Assembly: GCA_024682555.1 (NCBI GenBank)
Contig: JAIKZD010000083.1
Coordinates: forward strand, 1-55,846
Direction: 5' to 3'
Length of the DNA: 55,846 nucleotides
From: Lachnospiraceae bacterium
GTDB taxonomy: Bacteria > Bacillota > Clostridia > Lachnospirales > Lachnospiraceae
Shown here: one piece after another, positions 25,177 to 36,800 of the stretch
Position numbering within the stretch: position 1 is the stretch's first letter
Layout of the letters: each line of letters starts with the position of its first letter
Made by a program: the position numbers and the translations under genes
The notes under the pieces: model-generated
Seen by the model: the letters and a program-made list of their open reading frames with translations, nothing else
Databases searched by the model: none
What the model was told of the DNA's origin: nothing

Positions 25177-26676
25177 ATGAGTGATATAAGATTAGAGATA
25201 AAAAATGTCAGCAAGTCATTCGGAATAACAAAAGCCCTGAGCGATGTTTCCTTTAACATCCACAAGGGAGAGATACATGCTCTGATCGGGGAGAACGGAT
25301 CGGGCAAGTCAACTCTTACGAATTCCCTTGCAGGTATCTATCAGAAGGACACCGGAACATTCATCCTTGACGGAAAAGAGATCCATCCCCTGAATCAGGT
25401 TGAAGCCAATAACGAGGGCATATCCATCATAGTTCAGGAGCTTGGTACTCTGGACGGACTTACGGTTGCCGAGAATATCTTCCTGGGACATGAAGATACT
25501 TTTGTTAAGTTCGGGATCAAGAATACCGCAGCCATGAACAGAAAGGCCGGAGAGCTTCTGAAAAAATACGGATTCGACCGTATCAAGCCCTCGGACATGA
25601 TAGAGAATTACAATTTCGAGGACAGAAAGCTTGTAGAGATCGTTAAGGCTACCTACTTTGATCCCAAGATCGTGGTCATTGACGAGACCACCACGGCGCT
25701 TTCGAGAGAAGGCCGTGAAGAGCTTTACAAACACATGAAAAGGATCAGGGAAGAGGGAAATACCGTTATCTTTATTTCCCACGATCTGCCGGAGGTTTTA
25801 AGCCTTTCCGATTCCATCACGGTATTAAGAGACGGAATATATATCGATACGGTAAAGAGCTCCGAGATAGATGAGGACGGCCTTAAGAAGCTGATGGTCG
25901 GCCGTGAGGTGACCGGAGGATATTACCGTGCCGATTATGATGAAGAGGTATCAAAAGAGGTAGTTCTTAAGGCAGATAATGTTACGGTTCCGGGGCTTAT
26001 CTCCCATATAAGCTTTGAACTGCATAAAGGCGAGATTTTAGGTTTCGGAGGTCTGTCGGAATCGGGAATGCATGAGGTCGGAAAAGCCTGCTTCGGTGCA
26101 TCCTTTGACAGGGAAGGCAGTGTGACCCTTGCAGACGGAACTCATATTAATGACATACCTACGGCCATCGCCCACAGCATGGCATATACATCAAAGGACA
26201 GGGATAACGAGTCCCTTGTCATGAATCAGAGCATCAGAGATAATATCTGTCTTCCTTCCCTTGACGAACTGTCCAATAAGGCTCATATGCTGAATGATAA
26301 GAAACTCAGGGAATTCGCCGATAAATATGCAGCCCAGATGTCTACAAAGATGCAGAGCGTTGATCAGTTTGTATCTAATCTTTCCGGCGGAAACAAGCAG
26401 AAGGTGGTTCTGGCACGCTGGATCGGAAAGGATTCGGATATACTTGTGCTTGACAGTCCCACGAGAGGTATAGACATCAAGGTTAAGCAGGATATTTACC
26501 AGCTTATGGACAGGATGAGAAAATCGGGTAAATCCATCATCATGATCTCGGAAGAGCTCATGGAGCTGATAGGTATGTGCGACAGGATCATTATCATGAA
26601 GGATGGTCAGATCAATGGCGAGCTTAAGAGAAATAAAGATATGGATGAGAACAGTCTCATCGCCAAGATGGTATAA
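25177..26676 (+). CDS. RbsA-type double ABC ATPase, asymmetric
   Basis: A 499-residue fused ATPase with AGGAGGGG upstream. Cassette 1 has Walker A GENGSGKST and Walker B IVVIDETTTAL with the catalytic Glu, but its signature is lost (YNFEDRK). Cassette 2 has a broken Walker A (GLSESGMHEV), an intact signature (LSGGNKQK), and Ser for the catalytic Glu (LVLDSPTRGID). In the sandwich dimer the site built from Walker A/B of cassette 1 and the signature of cassette 2 is complete, while the other has lost all three elements. It drives the two permeases on either side. Confidence 0.94.
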   Translation: MSDIRLEIKNVSKSFGITKALSDVSFNIHKGEIHALIGENGSGKSTLTNSLAGIYQKDTGTFILDGKEIHPLNQVEANNEGISIIVQELGTLDGLTVAENIFLGHEDTFVKFGIKNTAAMNRKAGELLKKYGFDRIKPSDMIENYNFEDRKLVEIVKATYFDPKIVVIDETTTALSREGREELYKHMKRIREEGNTVIFISHDLPEVLSLSDSITVLRDGIYIDTVKSSEIDEDGLKKLMVGREVTGGYYRADYDEEVSKEVVLKADNVTVPGLISHISFELHKGEILGFGGLSESGMHEVGKACFGASFDREGSVTLADGTHINDIPTAIAHSMAYTSKDRDNESLVMNQSIRDNICLPSLDELSNKAHMLNDKKLREFADKYAAQMSTKMQSVDQFVSNLSGGNKQKVVLARWIGKDSDILVLDSPTRGIDIKVKQDIYQLMDRMRKSGKSIIMISEELMELIGMCDRIIIMKDGQINGELKRNKDMDENSLIAKMV

Positions 26677-26688
26677 GGAGGGGTGAAC

Positions 26689-27663
26689 ATGGCTAATTTA
26701 GAAAAGGAAAACAAACAGCTCTCCGGAGTTGAGGCTTTGAAAAGACAGTCAGTCATAAACATGGTCCGTTCATCACTTCCCATTATCGGTCTTATCGTGG
26801 TGTTTATAGTATTTAATGTGCTGACAAAGGGCGGAATGTGGAACAGCAAAAAACTGATCCTTAATCAGATCTATGTGGTAATGATAGCTGCAACGGGCGT
26901 GTTCTTCATAATGACCATGGGAGGTCTTGACTTCTCCCAGGGATCCATAATGGGTATAGCTTCCATCGTTGTATGTAAGCTTTCCGGCGTAAACATGTTT
27001 CTCGCGGTCATAGGCGGGATCTTAGCCGGTGCGGCAATAGGCGCCTTCAACGGATTCTTCTATGTAAACAGAAAGATCAAATCCTTCATAGTTACGATCT
27101 GTACAATGTTTCTGTTCCGCGGATTCATAAAATACATGGCTTCCAACTCGCCGGTTGCGGCTAATATGAAGGTTTATGATTATGATACGACAGGTATCAA
27201 ACTGGGGATTACCCTCGCCGTGCTTGCAATAAGCTTTGTGGTATTCCGTTTCACCAAGTTCGGGATACATTTAAAGGCCATCGGCGCCGGTGAAAAGGCC
27301 GTTAAGTTTGCGGGCGTAAGGACCGAAAGGATGAAGTTTTTGATCTATGTTCTGGCAGGTGCCATCACCGGACTTGCTGCCTTCGTAAACATAGTAAAGG
27401 TCGGTTCCGCAACGGCAAATGTCGGAAACCAGTTAGAGACACAGATACTGATAGCTCTGGTACTTGGCGGCATGCCCATATCCGGCGGCGCAAAGGTTAA
27501 ATTCGAAAATGTTATCGTAGGTTCGCTTCTGTATATCGTTCTTTCAAACGGACTCATAATGATGGGCCTCACGACCCAGGCCATGCAGCTCATACAGGGT
27601 GTTATATTCCTGATCTTTGTTGCGGTATTCGCAGACAGAGAGAGCCTTTCGGTCATCAAGTAA
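26689..27663 (+). CDS. RbsC-type sugar ABC permease 2
   Basis: A 324-residue permease. The ATG at 26689 lies six bases after AGGAGG (26677-26682), so it is preferred over the in-frame GTG at 26683. Family stretches include MTMGGLDFSQGSIMGIAS, INRKIKSFIVT-like VNRKIKSFIVTICTMFLF and LKAIGAGEKAVKFAGV. It differs clearly from permease 1 and should be its heterodimer partner. It ends the operon; a strong terminator follows at 27695. Confidence 0.93.
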   Translation: MANLEKENKQLSGVEALKRQSVINMVRSSLPIIGLIVVFIVFNVLTKGGMWNSKKLILNQIYVVMIAATGVFFIMTMGGLDFSQGSIMGIASIVVCKLSGVNMFLAVIGGILAGAAIGAFNGFFYVNRKIKSFIVTICTMFLFRGFIKYMASNSPVAANMKVYDYDTTGIKLGITLAVLAISFVVFRFTKFGIHLKAIGAGEKAVKFAGVRTERMKFLIYVLAGAITGLAAFVNIVKVGSATANVGNQLETQILIALVLGGMPISGGAKVKFENVIVGSLLYIVLSNGLIMMGLTTQAMQLIQGVIFLIFVAVFADRESLSVIK

Positions 27664-27694
27664 GCTTAATTGGTTAATTCCCGTCTGGTGGAGG

Positions 27695-27739
27695 ATACCT
27701 GCTAAAATGTCATTCTGACAGGTTAGCAGGTATTTTTTT
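27695..27739 (+). terminator. strong rho-independent terminator
   Basis: ATACCTGCTAA (27695-27705) pairs perfectly with TTAGCAGGTAT (27723-27733), followed by an uninterrupted T-run. It closes the sugar importer operon. Confidence 0.93.
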
Positions 27740-27875
27740 GTCCGATTGAACAGTAAAAACAGCGGATTAGGCAAATTCTATTGCGTAGTTTTTCCTGTTA
27801 TCGGATTATGGTGACATAACCATACAAATGTGACAGGACAACGATTAATCATATACGCCGAAAGGAGTTTTCAGT

Positions 27876-30800
27876 ATGTTCAGATTTAACAGGATCGGAA
27901 AATCCATAGTGAGTATAATACTCAGCTTTTTGATGATAGCGGGACTTATACCCGAGACCGTATATCCCGTGTTAGCGGATCCCGTTCAGACAGCGGGGAA
28001 CTGGACGGACTATGCATCAGATTCGGTCACGCCCGATGAGAATAATGTTTACAGCATATCCGACGCATCGGAGCTTGCCTGGGTGGCGGAGCATTTTAAT
28101 GATAACGAATACAATGAGGATTATTCCGGTGAGACCTTTATGCTGACTTCCGATATCGATCTGTCGGCTCATTACTGGACACCGATCGGTAATTCCTATG
28201 CCCATACTTTCAAAGGCACATTTAACGGAAACGGTCATACCATAACAGGGCTTCGCGTGGGTTCGCAGGACAGTCCCTATAATACGGGGATTGATGCAGG
28301 TTTGTTCGGCTATGTAACAGGCCCCATATCCAATCTTAAGATCACGGAAGCCCTTATCTATGCCGAACACCCATCAGACACCTATCAGTCAGCCGCAGGA
28401 CTTCTTTCCGGACGGTTAGCCGGTGGAGCACTGGTTAAAAACTGTGACTTAAGCGGCTCTGTATTTACGGGAGGGGTAAATGCAACACGTAACGGTACCG
28501 CCGGCGGAGTCACGGGAGAAATGCAGGGAGGAGCGGTCATTGATTCCTGCCGTATCAGTGCGAATATCACTCTGACCGATACAGACGGCCAGTGCTGTCT
28601 GGGAGGCATCGCCGGTGTAGCAGGACACTTAACTGCGTCCACGATAATGAACTGCGTTTCCGATGTCCATATTTCGGTTCCGGAAGGAGCGGATCTGTCC
28701 AAGGTTGAATCCGGTCCCATATCTGCATATTCTCCCAAAGGAAGAATGAACCTTACGGCAAGAAACTGTATCGTGCGTGCGGACCTTGGCGGTGCCGGGG
28801 GTTTTTCGGGGGCACTTGATACGCTGGGGTACTGTACGCTTAGAAATATCTGCTGGATAGAGACTGATCTCAAGCTGCCTGAAAACGAAAGCTTTGTGCA
28901 AACGGATCCACGATATTACTATTACGGACTTACAAAGCTCGAACGCACAGATATGACTGAGACCGGCATGAAAGCTTCTTCTTTCGTCAATACGCTGAAT
29001 TCGGGAAGAAACGGTATTGACGGTGCACTGGAATGGAGCCTCGATGCGGATAAAAATGACGGGTTTCCTGATCTTGCGGATGCAGGTATAACTGAGGCGG
29101 CCGTTACCTTCTGTACGGTTACCTTTATGTCCCGGGAATCCGTTTTCAAAACACTGACCGTTGAAAGCGGACAGACGATATCAAAGCCTTCTGACTATCC
29201 GACTATGGAGGGGAAGACCTTCCAATACTGGTATTCGGATGATCCGTCTGTCGAGTATGACTTTTCGACACCCGTCACATCAGATATTACTCTCTATGCA
29301 AAATGGAAAGAACAGGGCTCCGCGCAGATAAAATATACGGTCCGTTTTGACTCAAAAGGCGGCTCTTATATATACCCTCAGACAGTGAACGCAGGAGAGA
29401 GGGCTATAGTTCCCGATGAGCCTTTAAAGAAAGGATTTAACTTCGGAGGATGGTATACGGATCCCGACTGCAGCCTGGCTTATGATTTTGATGCTGAGGT
29501 TAATTCGGATACGGTGCTTTATGCAAAGTGGACAGAAGCAGCCGATGTATCGATCTCGGGACGTATCACGGATAAAAACACCGGGGATGGGATAAGGAAT
29601 GCCTCCGTGGCCCTTTCGAACGGTCAGAATGCGGTAACGGATGAATTCGGTTATTACCGCATTTCAGGCGTGAATCCCGGGACTTATACGGTCACTGCAT
29701 CGGCATCCGGTTATAACGATTCCATAAAGACGGGATTTGCAGTAGGAAACAAGTCTCTCGGATATGATGCCGCGCTTACGAAAAAAAGCGGAGGTGGAGG
29801 GGGAGCGGCCCCGGTAAATATCTATGTTTCGGTAAACTGCGTATATTCGGGAATAATGCTTGACGGGGTGGAAGTAAAGGCCGTGGGTGAAGGTGCTCTC
29901 GGGACTTATACACAGATTACCTCAAACGGAGGACTTGCAAACTTTACTGAGCTTCCTGCAGGCAGATACACATTTTATGTAAACCATGTAGGAAGAGCGG
30001 GATGGGAAAGCTACACCTCGGAACCTAAGGATCTGACCGGGGATTATCAGCTTACCTGTTCTTTGAAGCCCAATTATCAGAGCCTTAAGGTCAATGTCCT
30101 CGGAAGCTTTGATCCCAAAACCAATACTGCCAACGCTCCTCTTAAGGGTAAGACAGTCACTCTGACAGGTGTTGACCCGGCGGATGAGGAGAACGTGCTT
30201 ATCACAATAGATGCTTATACGGGAGAGGACGGCTCTGTCACGATTGAAAAACTCGTTCCCATTACCTGGAAGATAACCTGCAGTGATTTTGCCTATGAAG
30301 AGCAGGAGGAAACTGTCTATTCCGACGGCTCAGGTGATCTGTCTGAGGAGGAAGTCACGCTGACGCTTCCGTTTATCGATTCATCCCTGTTGGTTGAATT
30401 TTCATCGGTATATTCCGATCCGGATATATTCAAAAGAACAGATGATAATCCAAATCCGTTAGATGTGCTGCTCACGGGTGTTGCAGGGACCATGACCGAG
30501 GGCATAGTCCGTCCGGGGACACCTGATGAAAGCGGAAAGGTGGTCTTTACCGGACTCTTCCCGGGCTCTTACAATCTGCGTGCATCCGGAAGATCAAAAC
30601 GCTATGTTTCGGTAACAGCGGGTGATGGCCGGGAGATCTTTACTGATACAGGTGCGGAGGGTTTCAGCCGTTTCGGCAAAAAACACTTTGATGTGGAATT
30701 TGAAGGTACGCAGTCGGCGGCAGTTGCTCTTTCGATGCGGTCAACGGCTACCGTTGATATGACCGCGGCTCCCGCTTCTTTTTCCGGAACGCTCTTTAAA

Positions 30801-33800
30801 ACGGATATGGATGAAAACGGTGAGATAGTAAGTACTCCGTGTGCAAATACGAAGATATACATCAAACCTTCGGCATATTATCCGCAGGAGGGAGTGGATG
30901 AAAACGGATATGAGGTCACAACCGATGCCCGGGGGCGTTATTCCGTTACCCTTGCACCGGGTCTTTACGGCGTGGAAGTGGAGAGCAGATATAATGATTA
31001 TTTTGGAGGACACCTGACTTATCATGAAGGCAATACCGACGGGTATGTCGGAACCCTGGGATGGCCATGCATAGGTACGTGGACAGGCAGTTATGCCTCG
31101 GCTGTTTCATGGATGACCTCGGATGACAGCTGGGCTTATGGAGACATTGGCGGGATGAGTCTGTCTTCGGGATCTGTTGTTGCTGACCTTGAAATGATGG
31201 AAAAGAAGATCAGCTACAGCGCGTGCAGTCCCGGTAATCCGGTCGTATACGACAACCTGACATGGTATCGCCTGATGATCGGCTGTGAAAGGGATGAGGA
31301 GATCACGCCTGATGATCGTACAACAGTCAGGAACAATTACGATTATTACAATAACAACTACGAATATGTGAGTTACCATCCCGAAACCAGAGGGGCGAGT
31401 ATTCAACTCACGGGCGATAAACAGGAAACGGTCACGATGACCGGCAAGACCTTCCCCTATGTCTTCCATGAACTGTCTCCCGGTGATTACGGGCTGGAAT
31501 ACAACATATCGGATGCGTATGCTGAGCTTGAGAGTTCGGTTTCCTGGGGCGGAAATATCACGTTCTTTGAATTCCCGGCGCCCGGCAAACTGCCGGATTC
31601 CTTCCCGGAAGATTATGCAGAAAAAGGAAACCCCTGGCCTCTGTCGACAAAGTCTTCCGGCCTGCGCATAGATGCCAAAGAGGGTCGCAGGACTTTCCGT
31701 GATATTCATGATTCCATACGATTCAAATTCTTTAACGCAGAGTATTACGATTATTTTGGTACGGGCGGTATCGAACAGTCTGAATACGAAAGGCAGGTTT
31801 CCTCATACGGCGGCGAGGATAGCGATCTGTTGTGGAGAAATGGCGATGGGACAATAGGAACGCTTGCGGACGGTGTGTACCCTGATCCGCCTGATCAGGT
31901 GGAAATCCTGCAGGAGTATCTTGCTGCTCTCCCGGATGACGCCTCATATGAACAGAAGCAAAATGCCAGAGAGGCGGCGTATCAGGCTTATCAGAATCAG
32001 TATGCCCAGTGGGAGAGTGAAAAAGAAAACCGCGGGTTCCCTAAAGAAGGAGGAAGGTATGAATATCTGGCCGTCAGTCCGTGCTGGGACGAAAACTATG
32101 ACAGTAATTCTTATGCCCTTTTTGAAAAATATCTCGTTGGGTATTCAACCGGCAGGATACCCGACAAACTGTTTTATTATCAATATACAGTCTCCAACAG
32201 AGCCAAGCCGCTTCCTGACGGAACGGTAACCCTGTATTTCTGTGCGCCCAAAGGAAAGGGACATGTATTCATTAATAATCTTGAATACATAAGGAATCAG
32301 GAGCTCCATGAAGAAATGCTGGATGATCTATGGTTTAGTGTAACTCTTGATAACAGCAATAACGGGACTATCAACTGTGATGTCAATTTCCTGCTTCCGA
32401 ATCAGTGCTCTTCAAATGTGAGCATACTATCGCAGGAACAGGTAAAGCATCTGCTGAATCCTCGTACGATCGTGGTCAAAGCGGTTGAAAATGGTAATGA
32501 AAGTAATATTCTTGACGATGTTGATGTTACCATTACCTACGCGGGCAGGAATTTCGGTTCTGCTTCCCCCACCGCCGAGCAGACCTGCTTCGGTAACGTG
32601 ACGGAAGTGGAAGTTTCGGCAGATGAATATGAATGGGAATATAAGGACTTTTCAGTCCTGAGCACCTATGATGACGGGACTAAGACAGAGACCTTCTTTG
32701 TACCGCTGACAAGAAAGGCCTATCCGAAAGAATTCCTGATAAAAGATGAGGCAGGTAATCCGGTCTCGAATGCTTCGATCAGGCTCACGGGAAGATCACA
32801 CGGGCAGCCGTTCTATATCTTTACGCATTCTGACGGAAAAGCAGCAGCGTCTGATCTTAACTATCAGGATTATGATGTGTATGTGTCATGTGCAGGATAT
32901 TCAGCTGTAAACACAGTGATCACGGCTGAAGACGTCAGGTCCGATAATGTGGTAAACAGCGGTCTGCAAAGAGCGCCACAGCCCGGATTCAGCGAAAATT
33001 CGGTAAGCATCAACCGTAAAGGTGCCTTCATTCCCGGTGTCAGCTTTACGGGCAGCAGTAATTCGGTTGAATTCCTGTTAGACCTTGCCTTAGCGGATGC
33101 CGAGGACAGTCCTGTATACTATACCGTAAACGCACAGGTGACTACATCAGACAGTGATCCGCTCAGGGAAGTATATCTGGTCGATAAAAAGACGTTCCGT
33201 AATGCGGATTTTTCCGATATACCGGATCCTCTGGCAACTCCTGCCATGGGAGAGAATACCTATAATCCCTCTGAGGCTCTTGCCTGGCTTGAAAAGCTTT
33301 CAAGGGGAGAGCTTGGAAACATTTATTTCCGCACGCTTTCAAACGGAGAGGCTTTTGTCCCGAAAACAGATACAGGGGACAGCGGATTTACATATGACAT
33401 AAAGGCGACTCTTCCTCTGTGGGAACTTCCGCCCGACGGATTTGAACCATGTCTTATAGCTTTGACGTCAAACAGCGCGGTACAGATATATGATCTTGAT
33501 TATACGGGTGAAAATGAGAAGGATCAGCTCATAGGCATGAGACTTAAGGGCGACTGTGCCGCGATGCTCAATAACATCACTCTTATGGCAAATGCACAGG
33601 TACTCGGCGGAGGTGCCATCGAAAAACTTGAGGAGCTTACCGAGCCCACAGGTTCCATCATCCCGCTCCCCTCATTTGAGGCGAAGGTGGAGCTCGATGA
33701 TGACGGGTTCATCACATATGACTATACAGTTGAGATGCAGCTCCTGCAGGGCAAGAAGTCGGTTTCCGATGCAGAGAAGTCTTATATGTCGATTCTCCCG

Positions 33801-36800
33801 AGCACGCTGGGAGTGACGGCTTCCGGCGGCTGGAACATGGCACTTAACGGAAAGTCCCGTGAAATTTCAAACAGCTTTGATGTGGCGCTTTCGGCACAGA
33901 ATCTGGATGCCCTGGATTACCTTCCGTCGGTGTTAAAGAAACTGCCTGTCAAGGTGGAATTTGATGAAGATAATCCGCCTACGGGCAAGTTCACACTTTC
34001 GTCTACGGATACGAGAGACAAAAATAACCGCAACACTCAGGAAGAATATGCCTTCAATGCAAACGGACAGGTACATATAGTTGCACAGGCCAGCGCGTTT
34101 TCGACGTTTGCTGCAGTGCTTCCGGTAGGTCCGGTCCTTGCTTCGCTTGAAAAGAGCGGAGCCCTGGATATAGGTGCTCAGGTTAAGGTAGCCGTGGGAG
34201 CGGACGGAACCTATACCTATACGATCATAAACGGGGATGAGACTAACCATGAAGTCACCTTCAAGATCGGTGCAGGTGCCGGGTTCGGCATATACGCCAA
34301 GGCTCTCGGAGGAGCTCTCGGAGCGGAGGCTAATTTAAAGCTTTCCGGCGCTGACGATAATCTTGAGGATATGGTCACTGTCAGTGCGTCCATTGATAAG
34401 GACGGGTTCCATATGAACAGTGTAGACGGTATAGTCAAGGCTGATGCCCATATCGAGATCGACACCTGGTTCATAAACGGTGAGAAGGATTTCGATTTCT
34501 TAGACATACCGTTCTCCTACCAGTTCGGGACCGAGACACAGTTTTCTCTGACAAGAATAAACATCCAAAACAACATTAAGAGCAGGGATGATTTTGATAT
34601 ATCCGTATTTAACGGAAGACCCGAGACACTTGTGTCGAATCTCCTTCCCATAGGAGGCTATGCCGCAGATGAGGACGGAGAGGGGACCTTTGTTTATACC
34701 GACATGACGGCAAAGGGCGGAAATGTCCGCCTGATGCTTGCTCCTTATAAGGGCAACAGGATCTGGGGAACGCCTGTCTGCATTTCTTCCACAAACGGAC
34801 TGATACCCGCATTCGATGTGATCTCAGTTCCGGGCGGAAAGTACATGGCTGTATGGTCCGAGATAACCCAGGCAAATATGTTAAAGACCTGTCCTCCGTC
34901 AGTGATCAGATATTCCGTGGGAAGCATCAGTGACGGAAAATGGTCGGGAAGCTCGGGCGTGCTTGCCACGCTTAATTCCGAGGTTGCTTCAAAGCTTCTG
35001 CTTACAAGTGACAATGAAAGGATATATCTTGCGGCTCTTAAGACTGCGGAGGGGCCCGTTGCGGAGCATTTTAACATAAGCGGTTTCAGATACGAGAACA
35101 GTAAATGGGGTGCTGAAACATCTCTTGCAAATGATCAGCCGGCTTATGGCATTTCTGCATGTGCGGCAGACGGATCCCTGTTTGTATCCTTCGTAACCTC
35201 CGATATGATCCATCATGTCCTTAAGTGGAACGGCCCGGTAACTGATAACGAGTTTGCGGCAGCCGGCTGTGAGACAGCTATGGTTTCCGATGACGAAAAT
35301 GCATATCTTATTGCCGAAACGGGTGCCGGGCTTGTGCTTATGGGTTACGACGGAGAAGAGTGGACGGTCAGGGGAGTCATTGATACCATTCAGAGTCCCG
35401 GGAATCCTTCACTTGATGTTTCCGGAAATCTGATGGCTGTAAGCTATACCGATCAGAACGGGAAGAATCTTTATCTGACCGAGTGCGGGACTGACGGAGG
35501 CATTCTTGAAAGAACCGCTCTTAAAACGACGTCCGACAGATTAAAGGACAGCACGGCTCTGATAAGCGGAAAGGGTATATTTATCCTTACGGTGCTGGAC
35601 GGAGCTTCTGATCTTCTTAACGTATACAGCAAAGAGGGTTATGAAAAGGATCCTGCCGTTATACTGGCCGCTCCCGATGGAGCAGACGGGCTTATATACA
35701 GCGGGAAACCGCAGAGACTTGTGACTGCGGGAATGGTTGACGGCGGAGCGATGAAATATGCCGTGGCAGTAAAAGAACCGGAAGGTCCGGAGCCTGGGGA
35801 ACCGGATGAGGAGGCCTATTCCAAAACCCTTCCCGAAGGGGTAAACGCCGGGATCTACAGGGTATTCTATCTGCCCGAAGCTGATGAGGATCATACACAG
35901 CCCGGTGTTAATAATGCTCCATATGTGGATGTGAGGATAGGGGAAAAGACGCTTACCGCAGACATGCTGTTACCTGAGAAAACCGTCATAGAGGTGACCG
36001 GGGAAACCGGGGAGAATATCTATGATGCCCCGGTGCTTACCGTTAAGGACGGAGATACTGTTCTTATAAAGGATACGGATTATTCCGTTTCCGAAGCCTC
36101 GGATGATCATGTGAATGCTTTCGGAACCTACAGGACCGTCATAGAGGGAAAAGGGAATTATAAAGGAACTGCTTCGGTATCATGGAAGGTAATGAAGGTT
36201 GAAAAGAGCGGGCAGGCCGGCGATATGTTCTCGCATTCGGCGGTTGAGCCTCAGACCTATACGGGCCTTAAGATCGAGCCCGACCCGGTGATACTCTGGA
36301 ACGGCATGGAGCTTGAAAAGGGTACTGACTATACTCTGTCATATAAGAACAATATAAATGCAGCACCGGCTGATGCCGAAAAGAATCCGCCCACGATAAC
36401 AGTTACGGGTAAGGGTGTCTATAAGAGCACGATGTCCTTCACCTTTGATATCGGGAGCATGCGTATTGATGACGGCAATGAGCTTACTGACGGGTTCGCT
36501 GAGGGATTTGAGGTTAACATTGAGGACAGACAGTATACCGGAAAGACTGTTTTCTCAAAGCCTGTTATCAAATACGTTAATGAAGCAGGCAAGACCGTGA
36601 CTCTTAAGGAAAAGACGGATTATACACTGGAGTATGATCCTTTGGAGCCTGTTCAGGGTGAAATATCCGTAACTGTTCATGGTATGCGAAACTACGAGGG
36701 TCAAGCAAAGACCGCATATAAGATCATCAAAAAGAGTGATGATCAGGCATATAAGAATGCCGTAGTGGTGATCGCGGATCAGGATCAGTTATTCAAGGGA

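Noticed and set aside
27740..27875. Cyclic di-GMP (GEMM) or other riboswitch ahead of the giant surface gene
   Set aside because: A GGCAAA-like word is present but the conserved GEMM blocks and stems are not; the same holds for 38479-38589.
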